Shown here in pieces: positions 46,611 through 54,727 of a stretch of DNA of 64,000 bases. Numbering within the stretch: the stretch's first letter is position 1; each line of letters starts with the position of its first letter. The DNA lies in assembly GCF_007431345.1 (NCBI RefSeq), contig NZ_CP041730.1, positions 2,170,001-2,234,000 on the forward strand, written 5' to 3'. The notes beneath the pieces were generated by a model. That model worked only from the letters and a program-made list of their open reading frames with translations. It searched no databases and was not told where the DNA came from. The translations under genes and the position numbers were made by a program. The DNA comes from Chitinimonas arctica. Its GTDB lineage: Bacteria; Pseudomonadota; Gammaproteobacteria; Burkholderiales; Chitinimonadaceae.

Positions 46611-47495
46611 ATGGTAAAACGCAAGGGCATCATCCTGGCCGGCGGTTCCGGCACCCGGCTCTATCCCGCTACGCAAGCGGTCTCGAAGCAGCTTCTGCCC
46701 ATCTTCGACAAGCCCATGATCTATTACCCCCTCAGCACCCTGCTGCTGGCGGGGATACGCGAAGTGCTGATCATCTCCACTCCGCAGGACACTCCGCGCT
46801 TTCAGCAATTGCTGGGTGACGGCAGCCAATGGGGCATCAGCCTGTCCTATGCCGTACAAGCTTCGCCGGATGGCCTGGCGCAGGCCTTCATCATCGGTGA
46901 ATCCTTTCTTGGCGACGATCTGTCGGCCCTGGTGCTGGGCGACAATATCTTCTACGGCCACGATTTCACCAGCCTGCTGCACAACGCCAGCCAGCGCACC
47001 ACCGGTGCGACCGTGTTCGCCTACGCCGTGCAAGACCCCGAACGCTACGGCGTGGTGGAGTTCGATGCAGAAGGACGCGCGATCAGCCTGGAAGAGAAGC
47101 CGCAGCATCCCAAGTCCCGCCATGCGGTGACCGGTCTGTATTTCTATGACCAGCATGTGGTCGAGATGGCCAAGCGCATCCGCCCCTCGCCGCGCGGCGA
47201 GCTGGAGATCACCGACCTGAACCGGCTGTATATGGAACAGGGCAATCTGGATGTGGAAACCATGGGCCGCGGCTATGCCTGGCTCGATACCGGTACGCAC
47301 GAATCCATGCTGGAAGCCAGCCTGTTTATCCAGACCATCGAACGCCGCCAAGGCGTGAAGGTCGCCGCGCCGGAAGAAATCAGCTGGCGGCAGGGCTGGA
47401 TCGACGATGCGCAACTATCCCGGCTGGCCCAGCCGCTGGCAAAGTCCGGCTATGGCCAGTACCTGATGAATCTGCTGCAGGAACGGAAGCACTGA
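46611..47495 (+). CDS. rfbA: Glucose-1-phosphate thymidylyltransferase
   Basis: This 294-residue enzyme makes dTDP-glucose from dTTP and glucose-1-phosphate. The nucleotide site is GIILAGGSGTRLYPAT, followed by SKQLLPIFDKPMIYYPL, LVLGDNIFYG and FLDTGTHESML-like residues (here WLDTGTHESM). Length and motifs fit the short RfbA/RmlA type. It precedes another nucleotidyltransferase gene by 95 bases. Confidence 0.94.
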   Translation: MVKRKGIILAGGSGTRLYPATQAVSKQLLPIFDKPMIYYPLSTLLLAGIREVLIISTPQDTPRFQQLLGDGSQWGISLSYAVQASPDGLAQAFIIGESFLGDDLSALVLGDNIFYGHDFTSLLHNASQRTTGATVFAYAVQDPERYGVVEFDAEGRAISLEEKPQHPKSRHAVTGLYFYDQHVVEMAKRIRPSPRGELEITDLNRLYMEQGNLDVETMGRGYAWLDTGTHESMLEASLFIQTIERRQGVKVAAPEEISWRQGWIDDAQLSRLAQPLAKSGYGQYLMNLLQERKH

Positions 47496-47590
47496 TGCTT
47501 GCGTCCGCCGGACGCCTCCCGCCCAGCGGGGGGCGCCAATTGCAGGCGGAAAGCACGGCTTCCGCGCACCTCAAGGGAAGGAATCGTTGA

Positions 47591-48694
47591 ATGGCCAAGG
47601 GAATGATACTGGCGGCAGGCCAGGGTACGCGGGTACGCCCGCTGACCAAGGGCCTGCCCAAACCAATGGTGCCCATCCTGGGCAAACCGGTGATGGAATA
47701 CCTGATCGAGCATCTCGCCAGCTATGGCGTGAAGGAGATCATGGTCAACGTTGCCTATCACCATCGCAAGATCGAAGAGTATTTCGGCGATGGACATCGC
47801 TGGGGCGTGCAGATCGGCTATGCCTACGAGGGCATCCGCGACCATGGCGAAATCCTGCCGCGGCCCATGGGTTCGGCCGGCGGCATGCGGCGTATCCAGG
47901 ACTTCAGCGGCTTCTTCGATGAAACCACCCTGGTGCTGTGCGGCGATGCATTGATCGACCTGGATATCGGCGCCGCCCTGCACGAGCACCGCACCAAGGG
48001 CGCCATCGCCAGCGTGGTGGCGCTCAACGTGCCGGAAGACCAGGTGCAGAACTACGGTGTGGTGGTGGCCAGCCAGGATGGCCACATCCAATCCTTCCAG
48101 GAGAAGCCGGCACCGGCCGAGGCTAAATCCACCCTGGCCAGCACGGGCATCTATATCTTCGAACCGGAAGTGCTGGAACGCGTTCCTCCCAACACGGTAT
48201 TCGATATCGGCTCCGAACTGTTTCCGCTGTTGGTCGAGCAGCAGTTGCCGTTTTTCGTGCAAAAGCGCTTCTTCAACTGGATCGATATCGGCCGGGTCGG
48301 CGATTACTGGTCGGTCTTGCAGCGCGTGCTACGCGGCGAAGTCGCGCAGATGAACATGCCGGGACGCGAGATTCGGCCCGGTATCTGGGTGGGGCTCAAT
48401 ACCTCGGTCGATTGGGATTCGGTGGTGATCGACGGTCCCGTCTACATCGGTTCCAGCGTACGTATCGAACCGGGCTGCACCATTATCGGCCCGACCTGGA
48501 TCGGCCACGGCAGCCATCTGCGCAAAGGCGCCAAGGTGGTGCGCAGCATCCTGTTCGAATACACCCGGCTGGGCGCGGATATGACCTTCAACGAGATGAT
48601 CGTGTCGCCGCATTACTGTGTCAGCCGCTGCGGCAACACCATGTATCCGGGCGACGAGAGCGGCGATCTCCGTTGGGGCGATGCTCGCGGTTGA
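47591..48694 (+). CDS. Sugar-1-phosphate nucleotidyltransferase with a left-handed beta-helix domain
   Basis: This 367-residue protein has an N-terminal nucleotidyltransferase domain (MILAAGQGTRVRPLTKGLPK, LVLCGDALID, FNWIDIGRVGDYW). It is followed by hexapeptide-type repeats (SVVIDGPVYIGSSVRIEPGC, TIIGPTWIGHGSHLRKGAKV). This architecture is seen in GMPP-like and long glucose-1-phosphate uridylyl/thymidylyl transferases. Because rfbA and manC are also present, its nucleotide cannot be assigned with confidence. The C-terminus has a Cys-rich HYCVSRCGN segment. Confidence 0.85.
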   Translation: MAKGMILAAGQGTRVRPLTKGLPKPMVPILGKPVMEYLIEHLASYGVKEIMVNVAYHHRKIEEYFGDGHRWGVQIGYAYEGIRDHGEILPRPMGSAGGMRRIQDFSGFFDETTLVLCGDALIDLDIGAALHEHRTKGAIASVVALNVPEDQVQNYGVVVASQDGHIQSFQEKPAPAEAKSTLASTGIYIFEPEVLERVPPNTVFDIGSELFPLLVEQQLPFFVQKRFFNWIDIGRVGDYWSVLQRVLRGEVAQMNMPGREIRPGIWVGLNTSVDWDSVVIDGPVYIGSSVRIEPGCTIIGPTWIGHGSHLRKGAKVVRSILFEYTRLGADMTFNEMIVSPHYCVSRCGNTMYPGDESGDLRWGDARG

Positions 48695-48722
48695 ATTCCA
48701 TATTATTTAGGTAGGTACGCAT

Positions 48723-50159
48723 ATGTTGGTTAAACCCGTCATTCTGTCCGGTGGTTCCGGTACACGGCTGTGGCCGCTGTCACGCGAGAAGTATCCCAAG
48801 CAGTTGCTACCGCTGATCGGCGACGATTCGCTGCTGCAAGCGACCGTGCGTCGCGTGGAAGGGCTGGCCGGCGTGGAACTGGCCCCACCCATGGTGGTGT
48901 GCAACGAAGAATATCGCTTCGTGATCGCCGAACAGCTGCGCCAGCTGGACAAGCAGGGCACCATCCTGCTGGAACCGGCCGGCCGCAATACCGCGCCGGC
49001 GCTGACGCTGGCCGCCCTGGCCAGCCGCCACGACGGCGGCGATCCCATCCTGCTGGTGATGCCGTCCGACCATGTGATCGTGGATACGGCCGCTTTCCAG
49101 GCCGTGGTGCGCCAGGGCGCCGAATTGGCCACCCAGGGCGCCGTGGTGACCTTCGGCATCACACCCGACGCACCGGAGACCGGCTACGGCTATATCCAGA
49201 CCGGCGCCCGCTTCGGCGACGCTGCTGCGCACCATATCGCGCGCTTCGTCGAGAAGCCGGATCGCGCCACCGCGCAAAGCTATCTGGATGCCGGCACCTA
49301 TTTGTGGAACAGCGGCTTGTTCATGATGCGCGCTTCGGTGTGGCTGACCGCCATCGCCGCTTGCCGCGCCGATATCCTGGCCGCCTGCCAGGCAGCCTGG
49401 GCGGAATCGTCGGTGGACGGCGAGTTTGTCCGGGTCGGCAAGGCCGCCTTCGCCCAATGCCCGTCCGATTCCATCGACTACGCGGTGATGGAGCGTATCG
49501 CCGCCGCCGGCGAAGCATTGCCAAGCGGTGCGGTGCTGCCGCTGGCCGCCGGCTGGTCCGATGTCGGCGCCTGGGATGCCCTGTGGCAGGTATTGCCCAA
49601 GGACGGCGACGGCAACGTCAGCCGCGGCGATGTGCTGCTGCAAGACTGCCGCGACACGCTGGCCATCTCGGAAGGCCGCCTGGTGGCCTGCGTGGGCGTG
49701 GACGACCTGGTGGTGGTGGAAACACCCGATGCCATCCTGGTCGTTCACAAGAGCAAGACCCAGGAGGTCAAGCAGATCGTCGACAAACTCAAGCGCGAGC
49801 GCCGTACGGAAGGCCAGCTCCATCGCAAGGTATTCCGCCCCTGGGGCTGGTACGACAGCGTGGACAACGGCGAACGCTTCCAGGTGAAGCGTATCGTGGT
49901 CAAGCCGGGCGGTACTTTGTCGCTTCAGATGCACCACCACCGCGCCGAACATTGGATCGTGGTGCGCGGTACCGCACGGGTGACCCGTGGCGATACCAAC
50001 TACCTGGTTTCGGAGAACGAATCCACCTTTATACCGCTGGGAACCCGCCATCGCCTCGAAAATCCGGGCTGTGTGCCGCTGGAAATGATCGAGGTGCAAT
50101 CCGGTTCCTATCTTGGTGAAGACGACATCGTTCGCTTTGAAGATGTGTATGGCCGCTAA
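48723..50159 (+). CDS. manC: Mannose-1-phosphate guanylyltransferase / mannose-6-phosphate isomerase
   Basis: This 478-residue bifunctional enzyme has an N-terminal GDP-mannose pyrophosphorylase domain with LSGGSGTRLWPLSREKYPKQ, VMPSDHVI and FVEKPD. Its C-terminal type II isomerase cupin has RPWGWYDSVDNGERFQVKRI, LSLQMHHHRAEHWIVV and ENESTFIPLGTRHRLENPG. It supplies GDP-mannose to the polymer. The matching phosphomannomutase is at 51550. It is the last enzyme gene of the plus-strand run. Confidence 0.95.
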   Translation: MLVKPVILSGGSGTRLWPLSREKYPKQLLPLIGDDSLLQATVRRVEGLAGVELAPPMVVCNEEYRFVIAEQLRQLDKQGTILLEPAGRNTAPALTLAALASRHDGGDPILLVMPSDHVIVDTAAFQAVVRQGAELATQGAVVTFGITPDAPETGYGYIQTGARFGDAAAHHIARFVEKPDRATAQSYLDAGTYLWNSGLFMMRASVWLTAIAACRADILAACQAAWAESSVDGEFVRVGKAAFAQCPSDSIDYAVMERIAAAGEALPSGAVLPLAAGWSDVGAWDALWQVLPKDGDGNVSRGDVLLQDCRDTLAISEGRLVACVGVDDLVVVETPDAILVVHKSKTQEVKQIVDKLKRERRTEGQLHRKVFRPWGWYDSVDNGERFQVKRIVVKPGGTLSLQMHHHRAEHWIVVRGTARVTRGDTNYLVSENESTFIPLGTRHRLENPGCVPLEMIEVQSGSYLGEDDIVRFEDVYGR

Positions 50160-50183
50160 TTCATTTGTCATCAAATAGTACGT

Positions 50184-50199
50184 TAGTACGAACGGGCTA
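50184..50199. promoter_or_regulatory. 16-bp dyad, copy 2, upstream of the first PEP-CTERM gene
   Basis: TAGTACGAACGGGCTA lies within a 23-base stretch that is identical at 22 positions to the one at 50883-50905. It lies 74 bases before the start codon. Confidence 0.65.
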
Positions 50200-50273
50200 T
50201 TGCTGACGAGTGGGTCTATGGCAATACTTAAACAACGGGCAGGATTATCGTGCTCAACAACAGGGATTTCACT

Positions 50274-50795
50274 ATGACACTTAGTTTCAAGAAAGCGGCC
50301 ATTGCTTTGGCTCTGGCAGGCTCCTGCGGCGCTGCATTCGCTTCTACCGGTTTCGGTGGCGGCAATCAGACTTTTGACGCCGGTTTGCTGAACAGCACCT
50401 CGCACACCCAACTGCTGGTCAACGGCAACTTCTCGAACGCTTTCTCGTTCGATCTGGATGTGCTGTCCGACTTCACCTACCAAGCCAACACGTTCTACCT
50501 GAGCTTGTTCGGCAACACCGTTACCGACATCACCAACTTCGGTATCACCCTGGACGGCAATGCCCTGCCAGTCGGCCAACAAGGCAAGCTGGAATCGGCC
50601 TTCGGCACCATGCGTCTGGGTGCCGGTTCGCACACCCTGACCCTGACCGGCAAGGGTCAAGGCTGGGTAGGCGGCGCCTACTCCATGAACATGTCGGCTT
50701 CGCCGGTGCCGGTGCCCGAGCCGGAAAGCTACGCCATGCTGCTGGCCGGCCTGGGCGTGATGGGCGCCATTGCCCGTCGTCGCAACAAGGCTTAA
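50274..50795 (+). CDS. FxDxF-type PEP-CTERM protein 1
   Basis: This 173-residue secreted protein has a signal peptide (AAIALALAGSCGAAFA) and a small beta-rich domain with an FSFDLDVLSDF segment of the FxDxF type. The C-terminal sorting signal is VPEPESYAMLLAGLGVMGAI followed by ARRRNKA: PEP motif, membrane helix and basic tail. It is a probable substrate of XrtB. AGGGA before ATG 50274 decides the start over a GTG eight codons upstream. It has its own dyad upstream and its own terminator, so it is a separate transcription unit. Confidence 0.92.
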   Translation: MTLSFKKAAIALALAGSCGAAFASTGFGGGNQTFDAGLLNSTSHTQLLVNGNFSNAFSFDLDVLSDFTYQANTFYLSLFGNTVTDITNFGITLDGNALPVGQQGKLESAFGTMRLGAGSHTLTLTGKGQGWVGGAYSMNMSASPVPVPEPESYAMLLAGLGVMGAIARRRNKA

Positions 50796-50820
50796 TTCAG
50801 CCCGTAGTGGTTCCAGGAAA

Positions 50821-50844
50821 GGCGGCAGAGATGCCGCCTTTTTT
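50821..50844 (+). terminator. Intrinsic terminator of PEP-CTERM gene 1
   Basis: GGCGGCA and TGCCGCC with a four-base loop are followed by six T. Confidence 0.9.
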
Positions 50845-50883
50845 CATTTGCAAGGTTTGCGTGCCTGAAAACACAATTCCCCT

Positions 50884-50899
50884 TAGTCCGAACGGGCTA
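50884..50899. promoter_or_regulatory. 16-bp dyad, copy 3, upstream of the second PEP-CTERM gene
   Basis: TAGTCCGAACGGGCTA is the most symmetric copy, with one imperfect pair around AA. It lies 79 bases before the start codon. Confidence 0.65.
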
Positions 50900-50978
50900 T
50901 TGCTGCATAGCAACATTAGGCGAATACTCATTCGCAATGGAGGGGATCCAGGCTGTATTTTCAATTGAGGAAAACAAT

Positions 50979-51494
50979 ATGAACCTTGCAATCAAAAAAC
51001 TGGCCGTCGCCGTTGCCATCATCGGGAGCGGCGCCGCGGCGCAAGCCCAGGTGATCGATATTGGCGTGTTGACCGATATCGGCGACTACACCCACGAACT
51101 GACGTTCGCAGCCGGCGCCCAAATCAACGATACGTGGAATTTCTCGCTTGATGGCGGCAACAACCAATTCTTCGGTGTGCTGAGCAAGATCAACAATCGC
51201 CAGGCCAGCTCCATCGGCAATTTCGCCGCGACCCTGTTCGGTCCCAACGGCGCCACTGCCTGGACCTATATGTCCACCAACAAGTCGCAGATCCTCAGCT
51301 ATGACGGCGCGCTGAGCTCTGGCGCCTATAGCCTGGTCGTCACCGGCCTGGCCGGCACGATAGGCGGCAAGTACGCTATCGAAATGAATGCTTCGGCCGA
51401 TCCGATCCCGGAACCGGAAACCTATGCGATGTTCCTGGCCGGCATCGGCCTGATCGGTACCATCGCACGCCGCCGCAGCAAGAACCAAGCTTAA
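50979..51494 (+). CDS. FxDxF-type PEP-CTERM protein 2
   Basis: This 171-residue secreted protein has a signal peptide (KKLAVAVAIIGSGAAAQA) and a beta-rich body with WNFSLDGGNNQFFGVL. The sorting signal is IPEPETYAMFLAGIGLIGTI followed by ARRRSKNQA. It has the same architecture and promoter motif as the preceding gene but a diverged body, so the pair are ancient paralogues or independent substrates. GAGGAAAAC precedes the ATG. Confidence 0.92.
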   Translation: MNLAIKKLAVAVAIIGSGAAAQAQVIDIGVLTDIGDYTHELTFAAGAQINDTWNFSLDGGNNQFFGVLSKINNRQASSIGNFAATLFGPNGATAWTYMSTNKSQILSYDGALSSGAYSLVVTGLAGTIGGKYAIEMNASADPIPEPETYAMFLAGIGLIGTIARRRSKNQA

Positions 51495-51508
51495 GCTTTT
51501 GTCTCTCG

Positions 51509-51532
51509 AAGGGCGGCCCGATGGCCGCCCTT
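51509..51532. terminator. Terminator between PEP-CTERM gene 2 and the phosphomutase gene
   Basis: Perfect ten-base arms AAGGGCGGCC and GGCCGCCCTT with a four-base loop lie between two convergent genes. Confidence 0.8.
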
Positions 51533-51549
51533 TGTCATGCCGGCTTGCC

Positions 51550-52911
51550 TCAACCCTGGGCAATCAGCCTTTCGATCGTCGCGACTTGGCGAGCCACCAG
51601 CGCCTGATCGGCACGGCTCTCGACATTCAAGCGCAGCAACGGTTCGGTGTTGGACGAACGGATATTCAGACGCCAATCGTCAAACGCCAGACTCAGTCCA
51701 TCCGTGCCGTCAAGGACCGGTTGTAGATCGGCGTAATGGTCGCGGACACGTTGCATGGCGGCGGCCGCATCGGCCACCTGGTAGTTGATCTCGCCGCTGC
51801 AGGGATAAGCGGCTATGCGTTCATCCACCAGTTGCGACAGTGCCTTACCGCTTCGGCTCAGGAGCTCGATCACCAGCAGCCACGGAATCATGCCGCTATC
51901 GCAATAGGCAAAATCGCGGAAATAATGGTGGGCGCTCATCTCGCCGCCATATACCGCATTCTCGGCGCGCATCCGTTCCTTGATAAAGGCATGGCCGGTT
52001 TTCGATTGCACCGCCACGCCGCCCGCGGCTTGGACGATATCGATGGTGTTCCAGGTCAAGCGTGGATCATGGATAATCTTCTCGCCCGGGTTTTTAACCA
52101 GGAAGGCTTGGGCCAATAAGCCGACGATATAATAACCCTCGATAAAATCGCCGCGCTCGTCGAACAGAAAACAGCGGTCGAAATCGCCATCCCAGGCTAT
52201 CCCCAGATCGGCGCCATGGGCCCGCACCGCATCGGCCGTGGCGGCGCGGTTTTCCGGCAGCAGCGGATTGGGAATCCCATGCGGAAAAGTGCCATCCGGC
52301 TCGTGGTGCAATTTGATAAAACGAATCGGCACACCAAATTGCTGGAATTTCGCTTCGATGGCATCGACCACATGGCCGGCCGCGCCGTTGCCGCTATTCA
52401 CCACCAGGGTCAAGGGCTTGATGGCGGGCAGGTGTAGATAGCCCAGCAGGTGCTCCACGAAGGCGGCCAGGGTGGACTGCCGCTCGAGTGTGCCACGCGT
52501 GGCCGGCTCGAATTGATTCGCCTCGGCCAGCGCCCGGATCGCTTGCAGGCCGGTGTCGCCGCTGATGGGGCGGGCATCGCGGCCGACCAGCTTCATGCCG
52601 TTGTAGTCCATTGGATTATGGCTGGCGGTGACTTCGATGCCGCCGTCGACATCGAGATGGAAGGCAGCGAAATAGATTTCTTCGGTACCGGTCATGCCCA
52701 GATCGATCACATCGGCGCCGCCGTCCATCAGGCCATTCGCCAAGGCCAATTTCAGCGATTCGCTGCTGAGACGGACATCGCCGCCTACCACGACACGCTT
52801 GGCGCCGAGAAATTGCGCATAGGCACGACCGATTCGGTAGGCAATATCTTCATTGAGTTGTTCGCCTAGCTTGCCGCGAATATCGTAGGCCTTGAAACAG
52901 GATAGCGTCAT
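51550..52911 (-). CDS. Phosphomannomutase/phosphoglucomutase
   Basis: This 453-residue alpha-D-phosphohexomutase of the AlgC/ManB type interconverts hexose 6- and 1-phosphates and so feeds manC, rfbA and UDP-glucose synthesis. It starts FKAYDIRGKLGEQLNED. The phosphoserine loop is EVTASHNPMDYNGMK, the metal loop DGDFDRC, the sugar loop GGEMSAHHYFRDF and the phosphate loop RSSNTEP. The start at MTLSCFKAYD was preferred over an ATG 39 codons upstream because the family begins here. Confidence 0.93.
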   Translation of the reverse strand: MTLSCFKAYDIRGKLGEQLNEDIAYRIGRAYAQFLGAKRVVVGGDVRLSSESLKLALANGLMDGGADVIDLGMTGTEEIYFAAFHLDVDGGIEVTASHNPMDYNGMKLVGRDARPISGDTGLQAIRALAEANQFEPATRGTLERQSTLAAFVEHLLGYLHLPAIKPLTLVVNSGNGAAGHVVDAIEAKFQQFGVPIRFIKLHHEPDGTFPHGIPNPLLPENRAATADAVRAHGADLGIAWDGDFDRCFLFDERGDFIEGYYIVGLLAQAFLVKNPGEKIIHDPRLTWNTIDIVQAAGGVAVQSKTGHAFIKERMRAENAVYGGEMSAHHYFRDFAYCDSGMIPWLLVIELLSRSGKALSQLVDERIAAYPCSGEINYQVADAAAAMQRVRDHYADLQPVLDGTDGLSLAFDDWRLNIRSSNTEPLLRLNVESRADQALVARQVATIERLIAQG

Positions 52912-53207
52912 GGGAATGTCCGTGGAATGGAAAAATGGCGTAGATAATATTTGGGGTATTTTGCCATGGATGGGGCGGGAGTGGGTTGGGAATAGGACCG
53001 GCATATAAGGCAACGGAACGAATACCATCGGGCTTACTTAATTAGACGTCGACGTAACATTTAAAATACAAAGTGCCTCGATGCTCTCGAACCGCATCTG
53101 CCGTTCACGCTCAACTATCTGGCAGACATATTTATACCTTCCCACTTTGGCAGTCACGGCAACGCATGGAGCGGAGAGGTACCAGCGTAGATGCCGATCC
53201 GCCAGGA

Positions 53208-53317
53208 TAGTCGCCAACACTTCCGCCAAAAGTTGGCAATTAGGTATACAATCCTTTGTATTTATTGACTATTTTATTGGCAATCAACACCAAGCTTTAG
53301 TCGCCAACCCTTCCGCC
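53208..53317 (+). repeat. Two 20-bp direct repeats upstream of the fic gene
   Basis: TAGTCGCCAACACTTCCGCC (53208-53227) and a one-mismatch copy (53298-53317) are spaced 90 bases apart. The second ends ten bases before the start codon. The first also contains GCCAAC matching GTTGGC at 53232. The region is A/T-richer than its neighbours and probably is the promoter with paired regulator sites. The rest of the 416-base gap after the phosphomutase gene shows no gene. Confidence 0.55.
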
Positions 53318-53327
53318 GGAAACACTT

Positions 53328-54581
53328 ATGGACAAGCGCCCTGGCCTTATTACGCCGAGCCAGCTAACGCCCCTGATGCCTTCGCTGGAGAAGAACCTGG
53401 CCCCGCTCAGGGATAAAGCGGCGGAGCTGATCGCCGCTGCCGCGAACATTCCCAAAGGCGCCTTGCCTCATTTGCTGGCCGAGCTGACCCCTCGGCTAAG
53501 GGCAATGAATTCCTACTATTCCAACAAGATCGAGGGACAGCACACCACGCCTTTATTGATTGATCGCGCCCTGCACCAGGACTATTCACCCCGGCCACAG
53601 GAAGCGACCAAACAACGCTTGGCACTGGCTCATATTGAGGCGGAAATCAGCGGCGAGGCGAACCTTGATTTGTTGGCCGGCGCCGAACGCTTTGCCCAGG
53701 CAACCTTCCAGCATGTGCATGCGATGATCTATGGCCGCCTTACGGCGGATGATCGCACGCAGCAAATGGTCGATCCCTCAGGGAAGCTGATAGGCAAAAT
53801 CCACGTGATTGAACCGGGAGTGCTACGTACCGGGGATGTGGGAGTGGGCCGCCATATCCCGCCTCCCCATGAAAATGTCGCGGGATTTCTTGCGGCCCTG
53901 GATCAGCACTATCGACATAGCCTGCGCGGCGAAATGGGCTTGATTGCAGTGATTGCCGCGCATCACCGCTTTGCCTGGGTGCACCCATTCGCTGACGGCA
54001 ATGGCCGCACGGTCCGTCTACACACACATCTTTGTCTACATGCACTGGGCCTTACCCAGGGCATCTGGTCACCCATGCGTGGATTGGCCAGGCGACAGGA
54101 AGACTACTACGCCATGCTGGCGGGGGCGGATCAATCTCGCCGGGGCGATCTTGATGGTCGCGGCAACCTCACCGAATCGGGTCTTTGCGCCTGGATCAAC
54201 TTTGCGCTGGATATCTGCCTGGATCAGATTGCGTTTATGACCGGCAGGCTGCAACTGAGTAACTTCAAGGAACGCATGGAGATGTTCATCGCGGCGCAAT
54301 CACAGCGGGCGGCGTATAGAGACCTCGGCATGGAAGTGATGAAGCCGATGTTGTACGCCATGGCCATCGGGCCGATCAGCCGGGCGGATTTCAAAGCGAT
54401 GACCGGTCTTGCCGAACGAACGGCTGAGCGGGCATTGGCAGCGACACTCAAACTTGGTTTGTTGGGTTCTCCAAGCCCGCGGGGGACCTTGCATGTTCAA
54501 CTGTCACCCGAAACGCTCTCCGGCCTGTTCCCGCAGCTATGGCCGGAACTCGATGCCGAGGTCGCCGCTGCATCGGGTTAG
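53328..54581 (+). CDS. Fic family protein (putative AMP transferase, class II)
   Basis: This 417-residue protein has a complete Fic motif HPFADGNGRTVR (His 219). It carries an N-terminal inhibitory-type helix SNKIEG (residues 65-70) matching the [S/T]xxxE[G/N] rule, so it is a self-inhibited class II enzyme. A C-terminal winged-helix-like region (RADFKAMTGLAERTAERALA) may bind DNA or protein. Fic enzymes usually transfer AMP from ATP to hydroxyl side chains. No antitoxin gene is needed for class II and none is seen. It lies at the chromosomal side of an integrated element. Confidence 0.9.
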   Translation: MDKRPGLITPSQLTPLMPSLEKNLAPLRDKAAELIAAAANIPKGALPHLLAELTPRLRAMNSYYSNKIEGQHTTPLLIDRALHQDYSPRPQEATKQRLALAHIEAEISGEANLDLLAGAERFAQATFQHVHAMIYGRLTADDRTQQMVDPSGKLIGKIHVIEPGVLRTGDVGVGRHIPPPHENVAGFLAALDQHYRHSLRGEMGLIAVIAAHHRFAWVHPFADGNGRTVRLHTHLCLHALGLTQGIWSPMRGLARRQEDYYAMLAGADQSRRGDLDGRGNLTESGLCAWINFALDICLDQIAFMTGRLQLSNFKERMEMFIAAQSQRAAYRDLGMEVMKPMLYAMAIGPISRADFKAMTGLAERTAERALAATLKLGLLGSPSPRGTLHVQLSPETLSGLFPQLWPELDAEVAAASG

Positions 54582-54636
54582 ATCAAGCGCATTTCGATAG
54601 CCCCCAGGATCGGCGCTACATGTCAAAAAAACAAAA

Positions 54637-54664
54637 ACCGGCAATAGCCAAAGCTATAACCGGT
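54637..54664 (-). terminator. Intrinsic terminator of the tRNA-Pro gene
   Basis: Read on the minus strand, a stem of about 12 pairs with one mismatch (ACCGG...CCGGT ends) is followed by a T-rich run. It sits 18 bases after the tRNA 3' end. Confidence 0.75.
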
Positions 54665-54681
54665 CGATTTTCCTGAATTTC

Positions 54682-54727
54682 TGGTCGGCGTGAGAGGATT
54701 CGAACCTCCGACCCCCTGCTCCCGAAG
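54682..54727 (-). other. 3' half of tRNA-Pro(CGG): attachment site of the integrated element
   Basis: On the minus strand this reads as the anticodon loop TTCGGGA, the 3' anticodon strand, the variable loop, the T-arm GGAGG-TTCGAAT-CCTCT, the acceptor strand CACGCCG, discriminator A and CCA. The 5' half (D-arm and 5' acceptor strand) is missing: the sequence to the right does not fold. With the terminator on the left, this is the original tRNA 3' end displaced by an integration that crossed over at the anticodon. The complete tRNA should be rebuilt at the other end of the element, outside the window. Confidence 0.75.

Noticed and set aside
50183..50905. Sigma-54 promoter reading of the shared PEP-CTERM upstream motif
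   Set aside because: The TTGC-like part is present, but no GG element lies at the required spacing, whereas a dyad is clear in all three copies.
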